A program made the translations under genes and the position numbers. Of a stretch of 64,000 nucleotides of DNA, positions 44,270 to 56,876 are shown one piece after another. This DNA comes from Aegilops tauschii subsp. strangulata (Eukaryota > Streptophyta > Magnoliopsida > Poales > Poaceae), in contig NC_053037.3 of NCBI RefSeq assembly GCF_002575655.3, forward strand, positions 249,707,135 to 249,771,134. The letters run 5' to 3'. The notes beneath the pieces are model-generated. The model had not been told where the DNA came from. It made no database searches and worked only from the letters and a program-made list of their open reading frames with translations. Within the stretch, counting starts at the first letter, position 1. The number at the start of each line of letters is the position of its first letter.

Positions 44270-45329
44270 TGTGGGGATACATAGACAAAACACCGTGTCC
44301 CTAGTAAGCCTCTACTAGACTAGCTCGTTAATAAAAGATGGTTAAGTTTCCTAACCATAGACATGTGTTGTCATTTGATGAACGGGATCACATCATTAGA
44401 TGAATGATGTGATGGACAAGACCCATCCGTTAGCTTAGCATATTGATCATTCAGTTTTATTGCCATTGCTTTCTTCATGTCATATACATATTCCTTTGAC
44501 TATGAGATTATGCAACTCCAGAATACCGGAGGAATACCTTGTGTGCTATCAAACGTCACAACGTAAGTAGGTGATTATAAAGATGCTCTACAGGTGTCTC
44601 CGAAGGTGTTTGTTGAGTTGGCATAGATCGAGATTAGGATTGTCACTCCGAGTATCGGAGAGGTATCTCTGGGCCCTCTCGGTAATGCACATCATAAGAA
44701 GCCTTGCAAGCAAAAGTGACTAATGAGTTAGTTACAAGATGATGTATTACGGAACGAGTAAAGAGACTTGCCAGTAACAAGATTGAACTAGGTATGTGGA
44801 TACCGACGATCGAATCTCGGGCAAGTAACATACCGATGACAAAGGGAATAACGTATGTTGTCATAATGGTTCGACCGATAAAGATCTTCATAGAATATGT
44901 AGGAGCCAATATGAGCATCTAGGTTCCGCTATTGGTTATTAACGGGAGAGGTGTCTCGGTCATGTCTACATAGTTCTCGAACCCATAGGGTCCGCACGCT
45001 TAATGTTGGATGACGATTTAGTATTATATGAGTTACGTGATTTGGTGACCGAATGTTGTTCAGAATCCCGGATGAGATCACGGACATGACGAGGAGTCTC
45101 TATATGGTCGAGAGGTAAAGATTGATATATAGGATGATAGTATTCGGACACCGGAAGTGTTCCGGATAGTATCGGGTATTTATCGGAGTACCGGGGGGTT
45201 ACCGGAACCCCCGGGGGGGGAGATATGGGCCATAAGAGGGGAGCACACCAGCCCACAAGGGGTGGCACCCCCCTTAGGCATGTGGCCGAATTGGAGAAGG
45301 AGGAGAAGGGGTTCGCCCCCCCCCCCCCT
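44270..45329 (+). repeat. C2: copia LTR fragment
   Basis: Plus-strand Angela/BARE-like LTR fragment lacking about the first 110 bp (displaced by C1 and its nested load) and its last ~580 bp (lost at the G4 junction). Roughly 82-85% alike to the C3 LTR by eye, so a different subfamily. Ends in a C run. Confidence 0.8.
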
Positions 45330-45756
45330 TGATGAGGACATCAATACCATTGTTACACCCACAACCCCTGCTGCTATACATACTGGACCAATTACTAGAG
45401 CTCGCGCACGCCAATTAAATTACCAGGTACTTTCGTTTCTTGGTAATGATTCTAATGTTCATGAGAATATGATGCTGCCTAAATTGGATACATTTGTTTT
45501 GCTTACAAATGAAGGGCCTAGCTTTGAGAAGGATGAACATTGGAGCAAGAACAAGCATGGAGATGATGGCATGCGCATGGGGAACAAGAACGGAGTTACA
45601 AGTGATGATTTCAGGACGTTGAAGCCACCATAATGCGTGCATGAAGCCTTGGACGAAATATACAAGATGCTACTATATAACTTTCGTCCAGAGGCTATTC
45701 TAGGTGCTGCGTCACCTTATTATTGGGCCAGGCCCATGTAATTTCGAAATACTTGA
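45330..45756 (+). repeat. G4 5' LTR fragment
   Basis: First 427 bp of a G3-family LTR, starting TGATGAGGAC, with the coding segment for [14 protein letters not shown]. It meets RT at the shared tetranucleotide ttga (45753-45756). Confidence 0.9.
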
Positions 45757-47964
45757 TTTGCGTAGTGGATACCATCAAATTCGTATGAAATTGGGAGATG
45801 AATGGAAAACTGCATTTAAAACTAAGTTTGGTTTATATGAGTGGTTAGTCATGCCTTTTGGGTTAACTAATGCACCTTGTACTTTCATGAGACTAATGAA
45901 CGAAGTTTTACGTGCTTTCATTGGACGATTTGTGGTAGTCTATTTTGATGATATACTGATTTATAGCAAATCTTTGGAAGAACATTTGGAACATTTACGT
46001 GCTGTTTTTATTGCTCTACGTGATGCACGTTTGTTTGGTAACCTTGGGAAGTGCACCTTTTGCACCGACCGAGTATCTTTTCTTGGCTATGTTGTTACTC
46101 CACAGGGAATTGAAGTTGATAAAGCCAAGATTGAAGCTATTGAGAGTTGGCCGCAGCCCAAAACGGTCACACAAGTGCGGAGTTTTCTTGGACTCGCTGG
46201 TTTCTACAGGCGTTTTGTGAGAGATTTTAGCACCATTGCTGCACCTCTCAACGAGCTTACAAAGAAGGATGTGCCTTTTGTTTGGGGTACCGCACAGGAA
46301 GAAGCCTTCACGGTATTGAAAGATAAGTTGACACATGCTCCTTTACTCCAACTTCCTGATTTTAATAAGACTTTTGAGCTTGAATGTGATGCTAGTGGAA
46401 TTGGATTAGGATGTGTGTTATTACAAGATGGTAAACCTGTTGCATACTTTTCTGAAAAATTGAGTGGGCCTAGTTTGAATTATTCTACTTATGATAAAGA
46501 ACTATATGCTCTTGTTCGGACTTTAGAAACATGGCAACATTATTTATGGCCCAAAGAATTTGTTATACATTCTGATCATGAATCTTTGAAACATATTAAA
46601 AGTCAAGCTAAACTGAATCGCAGACATGCTAAATGGGTTGAATTCATTGAAACTTTCCCTTATGTCATTAAACACAAGAAGGGTAAAGAAAATGTTATTG
46701 CTGATGCATTGTCTCGTCGCTATACTATGCTTTCACAACTTGACTTCAAAATATTTGGTTTGGAGACCATCAAAGATCAATATGTGCATGATGCTGATTC
46801 TAAAGATGTTTTGCAGAATTGTAAAGAAGGAAGAACCTGGAACAAGTTTGTCGTTAATGATGGATTTGTGTTCCGTGCTAACAAGCTATGCATTCCAGCT
46901 AGCTCTCTTCGTCTTTTGTTGTTGCCGGAGGCGCATGGAGGAGGATTAATGGGACACTTTAGCGTGAAGAAGACGGAGGATGTACTTGCTACACTTTCTT
47001 TTGGCCAAAGATGAGATGGGATGTTGAGCGTTTTGTTGCTCGCTGCACTACATGTCAAAAAGCTAAGTCACGACTCAATCCTCATGGTTTATATATGCCT
47101 TTGCCTGTACCTAGTGTTCCTTGGGAGGATATATCTATGGACTTTGTTTTAGGTTTACCTCGAACAAAGAAGGGGAGGGATAGCATATTTGTTGTCGTGG
47201 ATAGATTCTCAAAAATGGCACACTTTATACCATGTCATAAAAGCGATGATGCTCTTAATGTTGCTGATTTGTTCTTCCGTGAAATTATTCGTTTGCATGG
47301 TGTGCCAAATACTATTGTTTCAGATCGTGATACTAAATTTCTTAGCCACTTTTGGAGATGTTTATGGGCTAAGTTGGGGACTAAACTGCTTTTTAGTTCT
47401 ACTTGTCACCCCCAAACTGATGGACAAACTGAAGTAGTCAATAGAACATTGTCTACTATGCTTAGGGCTGTTTTGAAGAATAATAAGAAAATGTGGGAAG
47501 AATGCTTGCCTCATATTGAGTTTGCTTATAATCGTTCATTGCATTCTACTACTAAGATGTGCCCTTTTGAAATTGTGTATGGTTTCCTACCTCGTGCACC
47601 TATTGATTTGTTGCTTCTTCCATCTTCGGAGAAGGTTAATTTTGATGCTAAACAACGTGCTGAATTGATCTTAAAAATGCATGAGTTAACTAAGGAAAAC
47701 ATTGAGCGTATGAATGCTAAATATAAACTTGTTGGAGATAAGGGTAGAAAACATGTTGTGTTTGCACCTGGAGATCTTGTTTGGTTACATTTGCGTAAGG
47801 ATAGATTTCCTGATTTGCGCAAATCAAAGCTAATGCCACGTGCTGATGGTCCTTTTAAGGTGTTAGAGAAAATAAATGATAATGCATATAAACTTGAGCT
47901 GCCTGCAGATTTTGGGGTTAGTCCCACTTTTAACATTGCAGAGTTTAAGCCTTATTTGGGTTAG
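45757..47964 (+). pseudogene. pol: G4 pol fragment: RT, RNase H, integrase
   Basis: Frame 45704-47014 runs from the LTR into RT at [10 protein letters not shown], then YFDD (near 45942), and RNase H with the usual aspartate (HSDHESLKH), unlike G3. A one-base deletion near 46995 shifts the frame in the integrase zinc region; the next frame (47011-47964) holds the D-D-E core ([25 protein letters not shown]). A G-to-T change makes TAG at 47962-47964 just after KPYLG, removing the LTR-encoded tail. RT lacks its N-terminal fingers. Confidence 0.9.
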
Positions 47965-48011
47965 GGAGATGAGCTTCCGTCGAGGACGACTTCATTTCAA
48001 GAAGGGGAGGA

Positions 48012-48928
48012 TGATGAGGACATCAATACCATTGTTACACCCACAGCCCCTGCTGCTATACATACTGGACCAATTACTAGAGCTCGCGCACGCCAATTAA
48101 ATTATCAGGTACTTTCGTTTCTTGGTAATGATTCTAATGTTCATGAGAATGTGATGCTGCCTAAATTGGATACATTTGTTTTGCTTACAAATGAAGGGCC
48201 TAGCTTTGAGAAGGATGAACATTGGAGCAAGAACAAGAATGGAGATGATGGCATGCGCATGGGGGACAAGAACAGAGTTACAAGTGATGATTTCAGGACA
48301 TTGAAGCCACCATAATGCGTGCATGAAGCCTTGGACGAAATATACAAGATGCTACTTCATAACTTTCGTCCAGAGGCTATTCTAGGCGCTGCGTCACCTT
48401 ATTATTGGGCCAGGCCCATGTAATTTCAAAATAGTTGAGTATAGGCTATTTTTAGAGTCCGTATGTGTGGGGAAACAAGAGATAGGGTTGGTTTCGGACC
48501 CCTTCGCCAAGGGCCATGAAATTCCCCCCTCTTCCTCCATATATACAGCCCTTAGGGCGTCGTTCAGACTTTGGGTTTTGTTTAGATTAAAAGTTCGCCA
48601 TAGCTGCAACTTCGCGTACTTCGTTTGTGTTCAACGACCAGACAAAGGCGTCACAGAACCCCACCTTGATCAATAAAGCTTTCATCTTATATTCGCAATA
48701 TCCAGATTGCAATCTCAGTTTCTTGCTTGTTCTTCGTTTGCTCGCAGGAAACAGACCCTCGTGGTCAGGTTGATCATGCTCCAGCGTGGTCAATAACCTC
48801 TCGGAGTTGGTTTAGCGATTGCTAAGGCGCGACGTCATCGCACGTTCGTAGTCGGATCGTCAAAGTCGACTTCCACCAAAGCGATATCCATCATCTCATC
48901 GAAAGACGGGACACCTTTGCCTCTATCA
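48012..48928 (+). repeat. G4 3' LTR
   Basis: 917 bp, TGATGAGGAC...CTCTATCA; preceded by the tract agaaggggagga. Followed at once by the truncated C3 LTR. Confidence 0.92.
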
Positions 48929-49899
48929 ATTGGTTATTGACCGGAGACGTGTCTCGGTCATGTCTACATAGTTCTCGAACCCGTAGGGTCCGCACGCTTA
49001 ACGCTCAGTGACGATCGGTATTATGAGTTTATGTGTTTTGATGTACCAAAGGTTGTTCGGAGTCCCGGATAAGATCACGGACATGACGAGGAGTCTCGAA
49101 ATGGTCGACACATAAAGATTGATATATTGGATGACTATATTCGGACACCGGATGAGTTCCGGGGGTCACCGGATATTTATCGGAGTACCGGGAGGTTATC
49201 AGAACCCTCAGGGGATCTAATGGGCCTACATGAGCCTTGTGTGTGTGAGAGAGAGGAGAGGGCCTAGGGCTGGCCGCCCCCCCCCACCCTTGGGAGTCCG
49301 AATTGGACAAGAAGGGGGCGGCGCCCCCTCTTTCCTCCCTCTCTCCCTCTCCTTCCTTCCCCCTCTCCTACTCCTACTAGGAAAGGGGAGTCCTACTCCC
49401 GGTGGGAGTAGGACTCCCCCTTGGCGCGCCCTCCTCCTTGGTCGGCCGCCTTCCCCCTAGCTCCTTTATATACGGGGGCAGGGGGCACCCCAAGACACAC
49501 AAGTTGATCATTGATCTTTAGCTGTGTGCGGTGCCCCCCTCCACCATATTCCACCTCGGTCATATCGTAGCGGTGCTTAGGCGAAGCCCTGTGTCGGTAG
49601 CTTCATCAATACTGTTATTACGCCGTCGTGCTGACGGAACTCTCCCTCGAAGCTCTATTGGATCGTGAGTTCGTGGGACGTCACCGAGCTAAACGTGTGC
49701 AGATAGTGGAGGTGCCGTACGTTCGGTGCTAGGATTGGTCGATCATGAAGATGTACGACTACATCAACCGCGTTGTCATAACGCTTCTGCTTACTGTCTA
49801 CGAGGGTACGTGGACGACACTCTCCCCTATCGTTGCTATGCATCACCATGATCTTTTGTGTGCGTAAGAATTTTTTTGAAATTACTACGTTCCCCAACA
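48929..49899 (+). repeat. C3 5' LTR, truncated
   Basis: Matches 55915-56876 at about 97% by eye. TATA box tttatatacggg near 49465-49476. Ends TTCCCCAACA. Confidence 0.92.
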
Positions 49900-51133
49900 G
49901 TGGCATCCGAGCCAGGTTTACGCGTAGATGTTATACGCACGAGTACAACACAAGTGAATTGTGGGCGATAGTAGTCATACTGCTTACCAGCATGTCCTAC
50001 TTTGATTCGGCGGTATTGTTGGATGAACCAGCCCGGACCGACATTACGCGTACGCTTACGCGAGACTGGTTCTACCGACGTGCTTCGCACACAGGTGGCT
50101 GGCGGGTGTCAGTTTCTCCAACTTTAGTTGAATCGAGTGTGGCTACGCCCGGTCCTTGTGAAGGTTAAAACAACACATACTTGACGAAATATCGTTGTGG
50201 TTTTGATGCGTAGGTAAGAACGGTTCTTGCTTAGCCCATAGCAGCCATGTAAAACTTGCAACAACAAAGTAGAGGACGTCTAACTTGTTTTTGCAGGGCA
50301 TGTTGTGATGTGATATGGTCAAGACATGATGCTATATTTTATTGTATGAGATGATCATGTTTTGTAACGGAGTTATCGGCAACTGGCAGGAGCCATATGG
50401 TTGTCGCTTTATTGTATGCAATGCAATAGCCATGTAATTGCTTTACTTTATCACTAAGCGGTAGCGATAGTCGTAGAAGCAATAGTTGGCGAGACAACAA
50501 CGATGCTACGATGGAGATCAAGGTGTCGCGCCGGTGACGATGGTGATCATGACGGTGCTTTGGAGATGGAGATCAAAGGCACAAGATGATGATGGCCATA
50601 TCATATCACTTATATTGATTGCATGTGATGTTTATCTTTTATGCATCTTATTTTGCTTAGATCGACGGTAGCATTATAAGATGATCTCTCACTAAAGTTC
50701 AATGTATAAGTGTTCTCCCTAAGTATGCACCGTTGCGAAAGTTTGTCGTGCCGAGACACCACGTGATGATCAGGTGTGATAAGCTCTACGTTCACATACA
50801 ACGGGTGCAAGCCAGTTTTGCACACGCGGAATACTCGGGTTAAACTTGACGAGCCTAGCATATGCAGATATGGCCTCGGAACACTGAGACTGAAAGGTCG
50901 AGCGTGAATCATATAGTAGATATGATCAACATAGTGATGTTCACCATTGAAAACTACTCCATCTGACGTGATGATCGGACATGGTTTAGTTGATATGGAT
51001 CACGTGATCACTTAGATGATTAGAGGGATGTCTATCTAAGTGGGAGTTCTTTAGTAATTTGATTAATTGAACTTTAATTTATCATCAACTTAGTACCTGA
51101 TAGTATTTTGCATGTCTATGTTGTTGTAGATAG
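49900..51133 (+). other. C3 primer site and leader
   Basis: tggcatccgagcc at 49901-49913 is a degenerate methionine-tRNA primer site. About 1.2 kb untranslated leader follows; no coding signal. Confidence 0.8.
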
Positions 51134-52480
51134 ATGGCCCGTGCTGTTGTTCCGTTGAATTTTAATGCGTTCCTTGAGAAAGCTAAGTTGAAAGATGATG
51201 GTAGCAATTACACGGACTGGGTCCGTAACTTGAGGATTATCCTCATTGCTGCACAGAAGAATTACGTCCTGGAAGCACCGCTAGGTGCAAGACCTGCTGC
51301 AGGAGCAACGCCGGACATTGTGAACGTCTGGCAGAGCAAAGCTGATGACTACTCGATAGTTCAGTGTGCCATGCTTTTCGGCTTAGAATCGGGACTTCAA
51401 CGACGTTTTGAACGTCATGGAGCATATGAGATGTTCCAGGAGTTGAAGTTAATATTTCAAGCAAATGCCCGGATTGAGAGATATGAAGTCTCCAATAAGT
51501 TCTATAGCTGCAAGATGGAGGAGAATAGTTCTGTCAGTGAACATATACTCAAAATTTCTGGGTATAATAATCACTTGATTCAACTGGGAGTTAATCTTCC
51601 GGATGATAGTGTCATTGACAGAATTCTTCAATTACTGCCACCAAGCTACAAGAGCTTCGTGATGAACTATAATATGCAAGGGATGGAAAAGACAATTCCC
51701 AAGCTCTTCGCGATGCTAAAGGCTGCGGAGGTAGAAATCAAGAAGGAGCATCAAGTGTTGATGGTCAACAAGACCACCGGTTTCAAGAAAAAGGGTAAAG
51801 GGAAGAAGGGGAACTTCAAGAAGAACGGCAAGCAAGTTGCTGCTCAAGTGAAGAAGCCCAAGTCTGGACATAAGCCTCAGACTGAGTGCTTCTACTGCAA
51901 AGGGACTGGTCACTGGAAGCAGAACTGCCCCAAGTATTTGGCGGATAAGAAGGATGGCAAGGTGAACAAAGGTATATGTGATATACATGTTATTGATGTG
52001 TACCTTACTAATGCTCGCAGTAGTGCCTGGGTATTTGATACTGGTTCTGTTGCTAATATTTGCAACTCGAAACAGGGACTACGGATTAAGCGAAGATTAG
52101 CTAAGGACGAGGTGACGATGCGCGTGGGAAATGGTTACAAAGTCGATCTGATCGCGGTCGGCACGCTACCTCTACATCTACCTTCGGGGTTAGTATTAGA
52201 CCTGAATAATTGTTATTTGGTGCCAGCGTTGAGCATGAACATCATATCTGGATCTTGTTTGATGCGAGACGGTTATTCATTTAAATCTGAGAATAATGGT
52301 TGTTCTATTTATAAGAGTAATATCTTTTATGGTCATGCACCCTTGAAGAGTGGTCTATTTTTATTGAATCTCGATAGTAGTGATACACACATATTCATAA
52401 TATTGAAGCCAAAAGATGCAGAGTTGATAATGATAGTGCAACTTATTTGTGGCACTGTCGTTTGGGTCATATTGGTGTAA
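51134..52480 (+). pseudogene. gag-pro: C3 gag-protease
   Basis: Start ATG 51134 (MARAVVPLNFNAFLEK). UBN2-type copia gag (YTDWVRNLRIIL, SVSEHILKISGYNNHL, DRILQLLPPSYKSFV). A lysine-rich stretch comes before a CCHC zinc knuckle, CFYCKGTGHWKQNC (near 51887-51928). Aspartic protease WVFDTGSVANIC (near 52028). The frame is intact to about 52400, where a frameshift puts the pre-integrase segment (LWHCRLGHIGVKRM) in another frame, so this frame ends at 52480 with unrelated residues. Confidence 0.9.
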
Positions 52481-53060
52481 AGCGCATGAAGAGACTCCAT
52501 TCTAATGGACTTTGGAATCACTTGATTATGAATCACTTGGTACTTGCGAACCATACCTCATGGGCAAGATGACTAAAACTCCGTTCTCCGGAACAATGGA
52601 GCGAGCAACAGATTTGTTGGAAATCATACATACTGATATATGTTGTCCGATGAATATTGAGGCCCGCGGCGGGTATCGTTATTTTCTCACTTCCACAGAT
52701 GATTTGAGCAGATATGGGTATATCTACTTAATGAAACATAAGTCTGAAACATTTGAAAAGTTTAAAGAATTTCAGAGTGAATTGGAAAATCATCGTAACA
52801 AGAAAATAAAGTTTCTATGATCTGATCATGGAGGAGAATATTTGAGTTACGAGTTTGATCTTCATTTGAAACAATGCGGAATAGTTTCGCAACTCACGCC
52901 ACCCGGAACACCACAGCGTAATGGTGTGTCCGAATGTCATAACCGCTATTAGATATGGTGCGATCTATGATGTCTCTTACTGATTTACCGCTATCGTTTT
53001 GGGGTTATGCTTTAGAGACGACTACATTCACGTTAAATAGGGCACCATCTAAATCCGTTG
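52420..53060 (+). pseudogene. C3 integrase (broken)
   Basis: Pre-integrase zinc region LWHCRLGHIG (near 52445), then the core EIIHTDICCPMN (first D) and, after a TGA at 52818-52820, SDHGGEYLS (second D) and RNGVSECHN (E, near 52920). A TAG follows near 52950 and another near 53038. Copia order places integrase before RT. Confidence 0.88.
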
Positions 53061-54140
53061 GACGACGCCTTATGAACTATGGTTTGGCAAGAAACCAAAG
53101 TTGTCGTTTCTGAAAGTTTGGGGCTGCGATGCTTATGTGAAAAAGCTTCAACCTGATAAGCTCGAACCCAAATTGGAGAAATGTGTCTTCGTAGGATACC
53201 CAAAGGAAACTGTTGGGTACACCTTCTATCACAGATCCGAAGGCAAGACATTCGTTGCTAAGAATGGATCCTTTCTAGAGAAGGAGTTTCTCTCGAAAGA
53301 AGTGAGTGGGAGGAAAGTAGAACTTGATGAGGTAACTGTACCTACTCCCTTATTGGAAAGTAGTTCATCACAGAAATCAGTTCCTGTGATTCATACACCA
53401 ATTAGTGAGGAAGCTGATGATAATGATCATGACACTTCAGATCAAGTTACTACTGAACCTCGTAGGTCAACCAGAATAAGATCCGCACCCGAGTGGTATG
53501 GTAATCCTATTCTGGAGGTCATGTTACTTGACCATGGCGAACCTACGAACTATGAGGAAGCGATGATGAGCCCAGATTACGCGAAATGGCTTGAGGCCAT
53601 GAAATCTGAGATGGGATCCATGTATGAGAACAAAGTGTGGACTTTGGTTGACTTGCCCGATGATCGGCAAGCCATCGAGAATAAATGGATTTTCAAGAAG
53701 AAGACTGACGCTGACGGTAATGTTACTGTCTACAAAGCTCGACTTGTTGCGAAAGGTTTTCGACAAGTTCAAGGAGTTGACTACGATGAGAGTTTCTCAC
53801 CCGTAGCGATGCTTAAGTCCGTCCGAATCATGTTAGCAATTGCCGCATTTTATGATTATGAAATTTGGTAAATGGATGTAAAGACTGCATTCCTGAATGG
53901 ATTTCTGGAAGAAGAGTTGTATATGATGCAACCTGAAGGTTTTATCGATCCAAAGGATGCTAACAAAGTGTGTAAGCTCTAGCGATCCATCTATGGACTG
54001 GTGCAAGCATCTCGGAGTTGGAATAAACATTTTGATAGTGTGATCAAAGCATATGGTTTTATACAGACTTTTGGAGAAGACTGTATTTACAAGAAACTGA
54101 GTGGGAGCTCTGTAGCATTTCTAATATTATATGTGATGAC
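53061..54140 (+). pseudogene. C3 integrase end and reverse transcriptase (broken)
   Basis: Frame 53101-53871: integrase C-terminus (LKVWGCDAYVKK, FVGYPKETVGYTFY), linker, then RT start (WLEAMKSEMGSMYENKVWTL, KARLVAKGFRQVQGVDY). A TAG at about 53869-53871 precedes [18 protein letters not shown] further TAG lies near 53980. One base is missing in the YVDD box near 54131, giving a frameshift exactly at the active site. Confidence 0.9.
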
Positions 54141-55058
54141 ATATTATTGATTGGAAATAATATAGAATTTCTGGATAGCATAAAAGGATACTTGAATAAG
54201 AATTTTTCAATGAAGGACCTCGGTGAAGCTGCTTATATATTGGGCATCAAGATCTATAGAGATAGATCAAGACGCTTAATTGGACTTTCACAAAGCACAT
54301 ACCTTGATAAAGTTTTGAAGAAGTTCAAAATGGATCAAGCAAAGAAAGGGTTCTTGCATGTGTTACAAGGTGTGAAGTTGAGTCAGACTCAATGCCCAAC
54401 CACTGCAGAAGATAAAGAGAAAATGAAAGGTGTTCCCTATGCTTCAGCCATAGGCTCTATCATGTATGCAATGCTGTGTACCAGACTTGATGTGTGCCTT
54501 GCTATTAGTTTAGCAGGGAGGTACCAAAGTAATCCATGAGTGGATCACTAGACAGCGGTCAAGAACATCCTGAAATACCTGAAAAGGACTAAGGATATGT
54601 TTCTCGTTGATGGAGGTGACAAAGAGCTCGTCGTAAATGGTTACGTCGATGCAAGCTTTGACACTGATCCGGATGACTCTAAGTCTCAAACCGGATACGT
54701 GTTTATATTGAACGGTGGAGCTGTAAGTTGGTGCAGTTCTAAACAAAGAGTCGTGGCGGGATCTACGTGTGAAGCAGAATACATAGCTGCTTCGGAAGCA
54801 ACAAATGAAGGAGTCTGGATGAAGGAGTTCATATCCGATCTAGGTGTCATACATAGTGCATCGGGTCCAATGAAAATCTTTTGTGACAGTACTGGTGCAA
54901 TTGCCTTGGCAAAGGAATCCAGATTTCACAAGAGAACCAAGCACATCAAGAGACGCTTCAATTCCATTCGCGATCAAGTCAAGGAGGGAGACATAGAGAT
55001 TTGCAAGATACATACGGATCTGAATGTTGCAGACCCGTTGACTAAGCCTCTCTCATGA
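54141..55058 (+). pseudogene. C3 RT end and RNase H
   Basis: RT thumb part 54147-54539 (KDLGEAAYILGIKIYRD, QSTYLDKVLKKF, GSIMYAMLCTRLD), a stop at 54537-54539, then RNase H from about 54597: GYVDASFDTD, CEAEYIAASEA, FCDSTGAIAL give the D, E, D residues. Ends HTDLNVADPLTKPLS at 55058. Confidence 0.9.
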
Positions 55059-55145
55059 GCAAAACATGATCAGCACCAAGACTCCATGGGTGTTAGAATC
55101 ATTACTATGTAATCTAGATTATTGACTCTAGTGCAAGTGGGAGAC

Positions 55146-56876
55146 TGAAGGAAATATGCCCTAGAGGCAATAATAAAGTTGTTATTTATATTTCCTTATA
55201 TCATGATAAATGTTTATTATTCATGCTAGAATTGTATTAACCGGAAACTTAGTACATGTGTGAATACATAGACAAACAAAGTATCACTACTATGCCTCTA
55301 CTTGACTAGTTCGTTGAAACAAAGATGGTTGTGTTTCCTAAACATAGACATGAGTTGTCATTTGATTAACGGGATCACATCATTAGAGAATGATGTGATT
55401 GACTTGACCCATTCCGTTAGCTTAGCACTTGATCGTTTAGTTTGTTGCTATTGCTTTCTTCCTGATTTATACATGTTCCTATGACTATGACATTATGCAA
55501 CTCCCGAATACCGGAAGAACACTTTGTGTGCTACCAAACGTCACAACGTAACTGGGTGATTATAAAGGTGCTCTACAAGTGTCTCCGATGGTACTTGTTG
55601 AGTTGTCATAGATTGAGATTAGTATTTGTCACTATGATTGTCGGAGAGGTATCTCTGGGCCCTCTTGGTAATGCACGTCACTATAAGCCTTGCAAGCAAT
55701 GTGACTAATGAGTTAGTTGCGGGATGATGCATTACGGAACGAGTAAAGAGACTTGCCGGTAACGAGATTGAACTAGGTATTGCGATACCGACGATCGAAT
55801 CTCGGGCAAGTAACATACCGATGACAAAGGGAACAACGTATGTTGTTATGCGGTTTGACCGATAAAGATCTTCGTAGAATATGTAGGAGCCAATATGAGC
55901 ATCCAGGTTCCACTATTGGTTATTGACCGGAGACGTGTCTCGGTCATGTCTACATAGTTCTCGAACCCGTAGAGTCCGCACGCTTAACATTCGGTGACGA
56001 TCGGTATTATGAGTTTATGTGTTTTGATGTACCGAAGGTTGTTCGGAGTCCCGGATAAGATCACGGACATGACGAGGAGTCTCGAAATGGTCGAGACATA
56101 AAGATTGATACATTGGATGACTATATTCGGACACCGGATGAGTTCCGGGGGTCACCGGATATTTATCAGAGTACTGGGAGGTTGTCGGAACCCCCGGGGG
56201 ATCTAATGGGCCTACATGGGCCTTGTGAGAGAGAGAGGAGAGGGCCTAGGGCTGGCCGCCCCCTGGGAGTCCGAATTGGACAAAAAGGGGGGCGGCGCCC
56301 CCTCTTTCCTCCCTCTCTCCCTCTCCTTCCTTCCCCCTCTCCTACTCCTACTAGGAAAGGGGAGTCCTACTCCCGGTGGGAGTAGGACTCCCCCCTTGGC
56401 GCGCCCTCCTCCTTGGCCGGCCGCCTCCCCCCTAGCTCCTTTATATACGGGGGCAGGGGGCACCCCAAGACACACACAAGTTGATCATTGATCTTTAGCC
56501 GTGTGCGGTGCCCCCCTCCACCATATTCCACCTCGGTCATATCGTAGCGGTGCTTAGGCGAAGCCCTGCGTCGGTAGCTTCATCAACACCGTCATCACGC
56601 CGTCGTGCTGACGGAACTCTCCCTCGAAGCTCTACTGGATCGTGAGTTCGTGGGACGTCACCGAGCTAAACGTGTGCAGATCGCGGAGGTGCCGTACGTT
56701 CGGTGCTAGGATTGGTCGATCATGAAGATGTACGACTACTTCAACCGCGTTGTCATAACGCTTCCGCTTACGGTCTACGAGGGTACGTGGACGACACTCT
56801 CCCCTCTCGTTGCTATGCATCATCATGATCTTGCGTGTGCGTAAGAATTTTTTTGAAATTACTACGTTCCCCAACA
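55146..56876 (+). repeat. C3 3' LTR
   Basis: 1731 bp, TGAAGGAAATATGCCC...TTCCCCAACA, preceded by the purine tract agtgggagac. TATA box tttatatacggg near 56440-56451. Confidence 0.93.

Larger units (their letters stand above)
45330..48928 (+). mobile_element. G4: internally deleted CRM-like gypsy element
   Basis: Same family as G3. The 5' LTR is cut at 45756 and joined straight to RT; leader, gag and protease are missing. Pol continues to 47964, the 3' LTR is 48012-48928. No matching target duplication: left flank cccct, right flank attgg. Confidence 0.88.
48929..56876 (+). mobile_element. C3: Angela/BARE-like copia element, 5' LTR truncated
   Basis: Order gag, protease, integrase, RT, RNase H (copia). 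The 3' LTR is complete (55146-56876); the 5' LTR lacks about its first 769 bp. Inserted in S1; right target copy would be cttct (56877-56881), the left one is not visible. All coding modules are present but broken. Confidence 0.9.

Noticed and set aside
44270..49899. C2 and C3 5' LTR as one LTR split by G4
   Set aside because: The two pieces overlap by several hundred bases in LTR coordinates, differ in subfamily, and no target duplication flanks G4.
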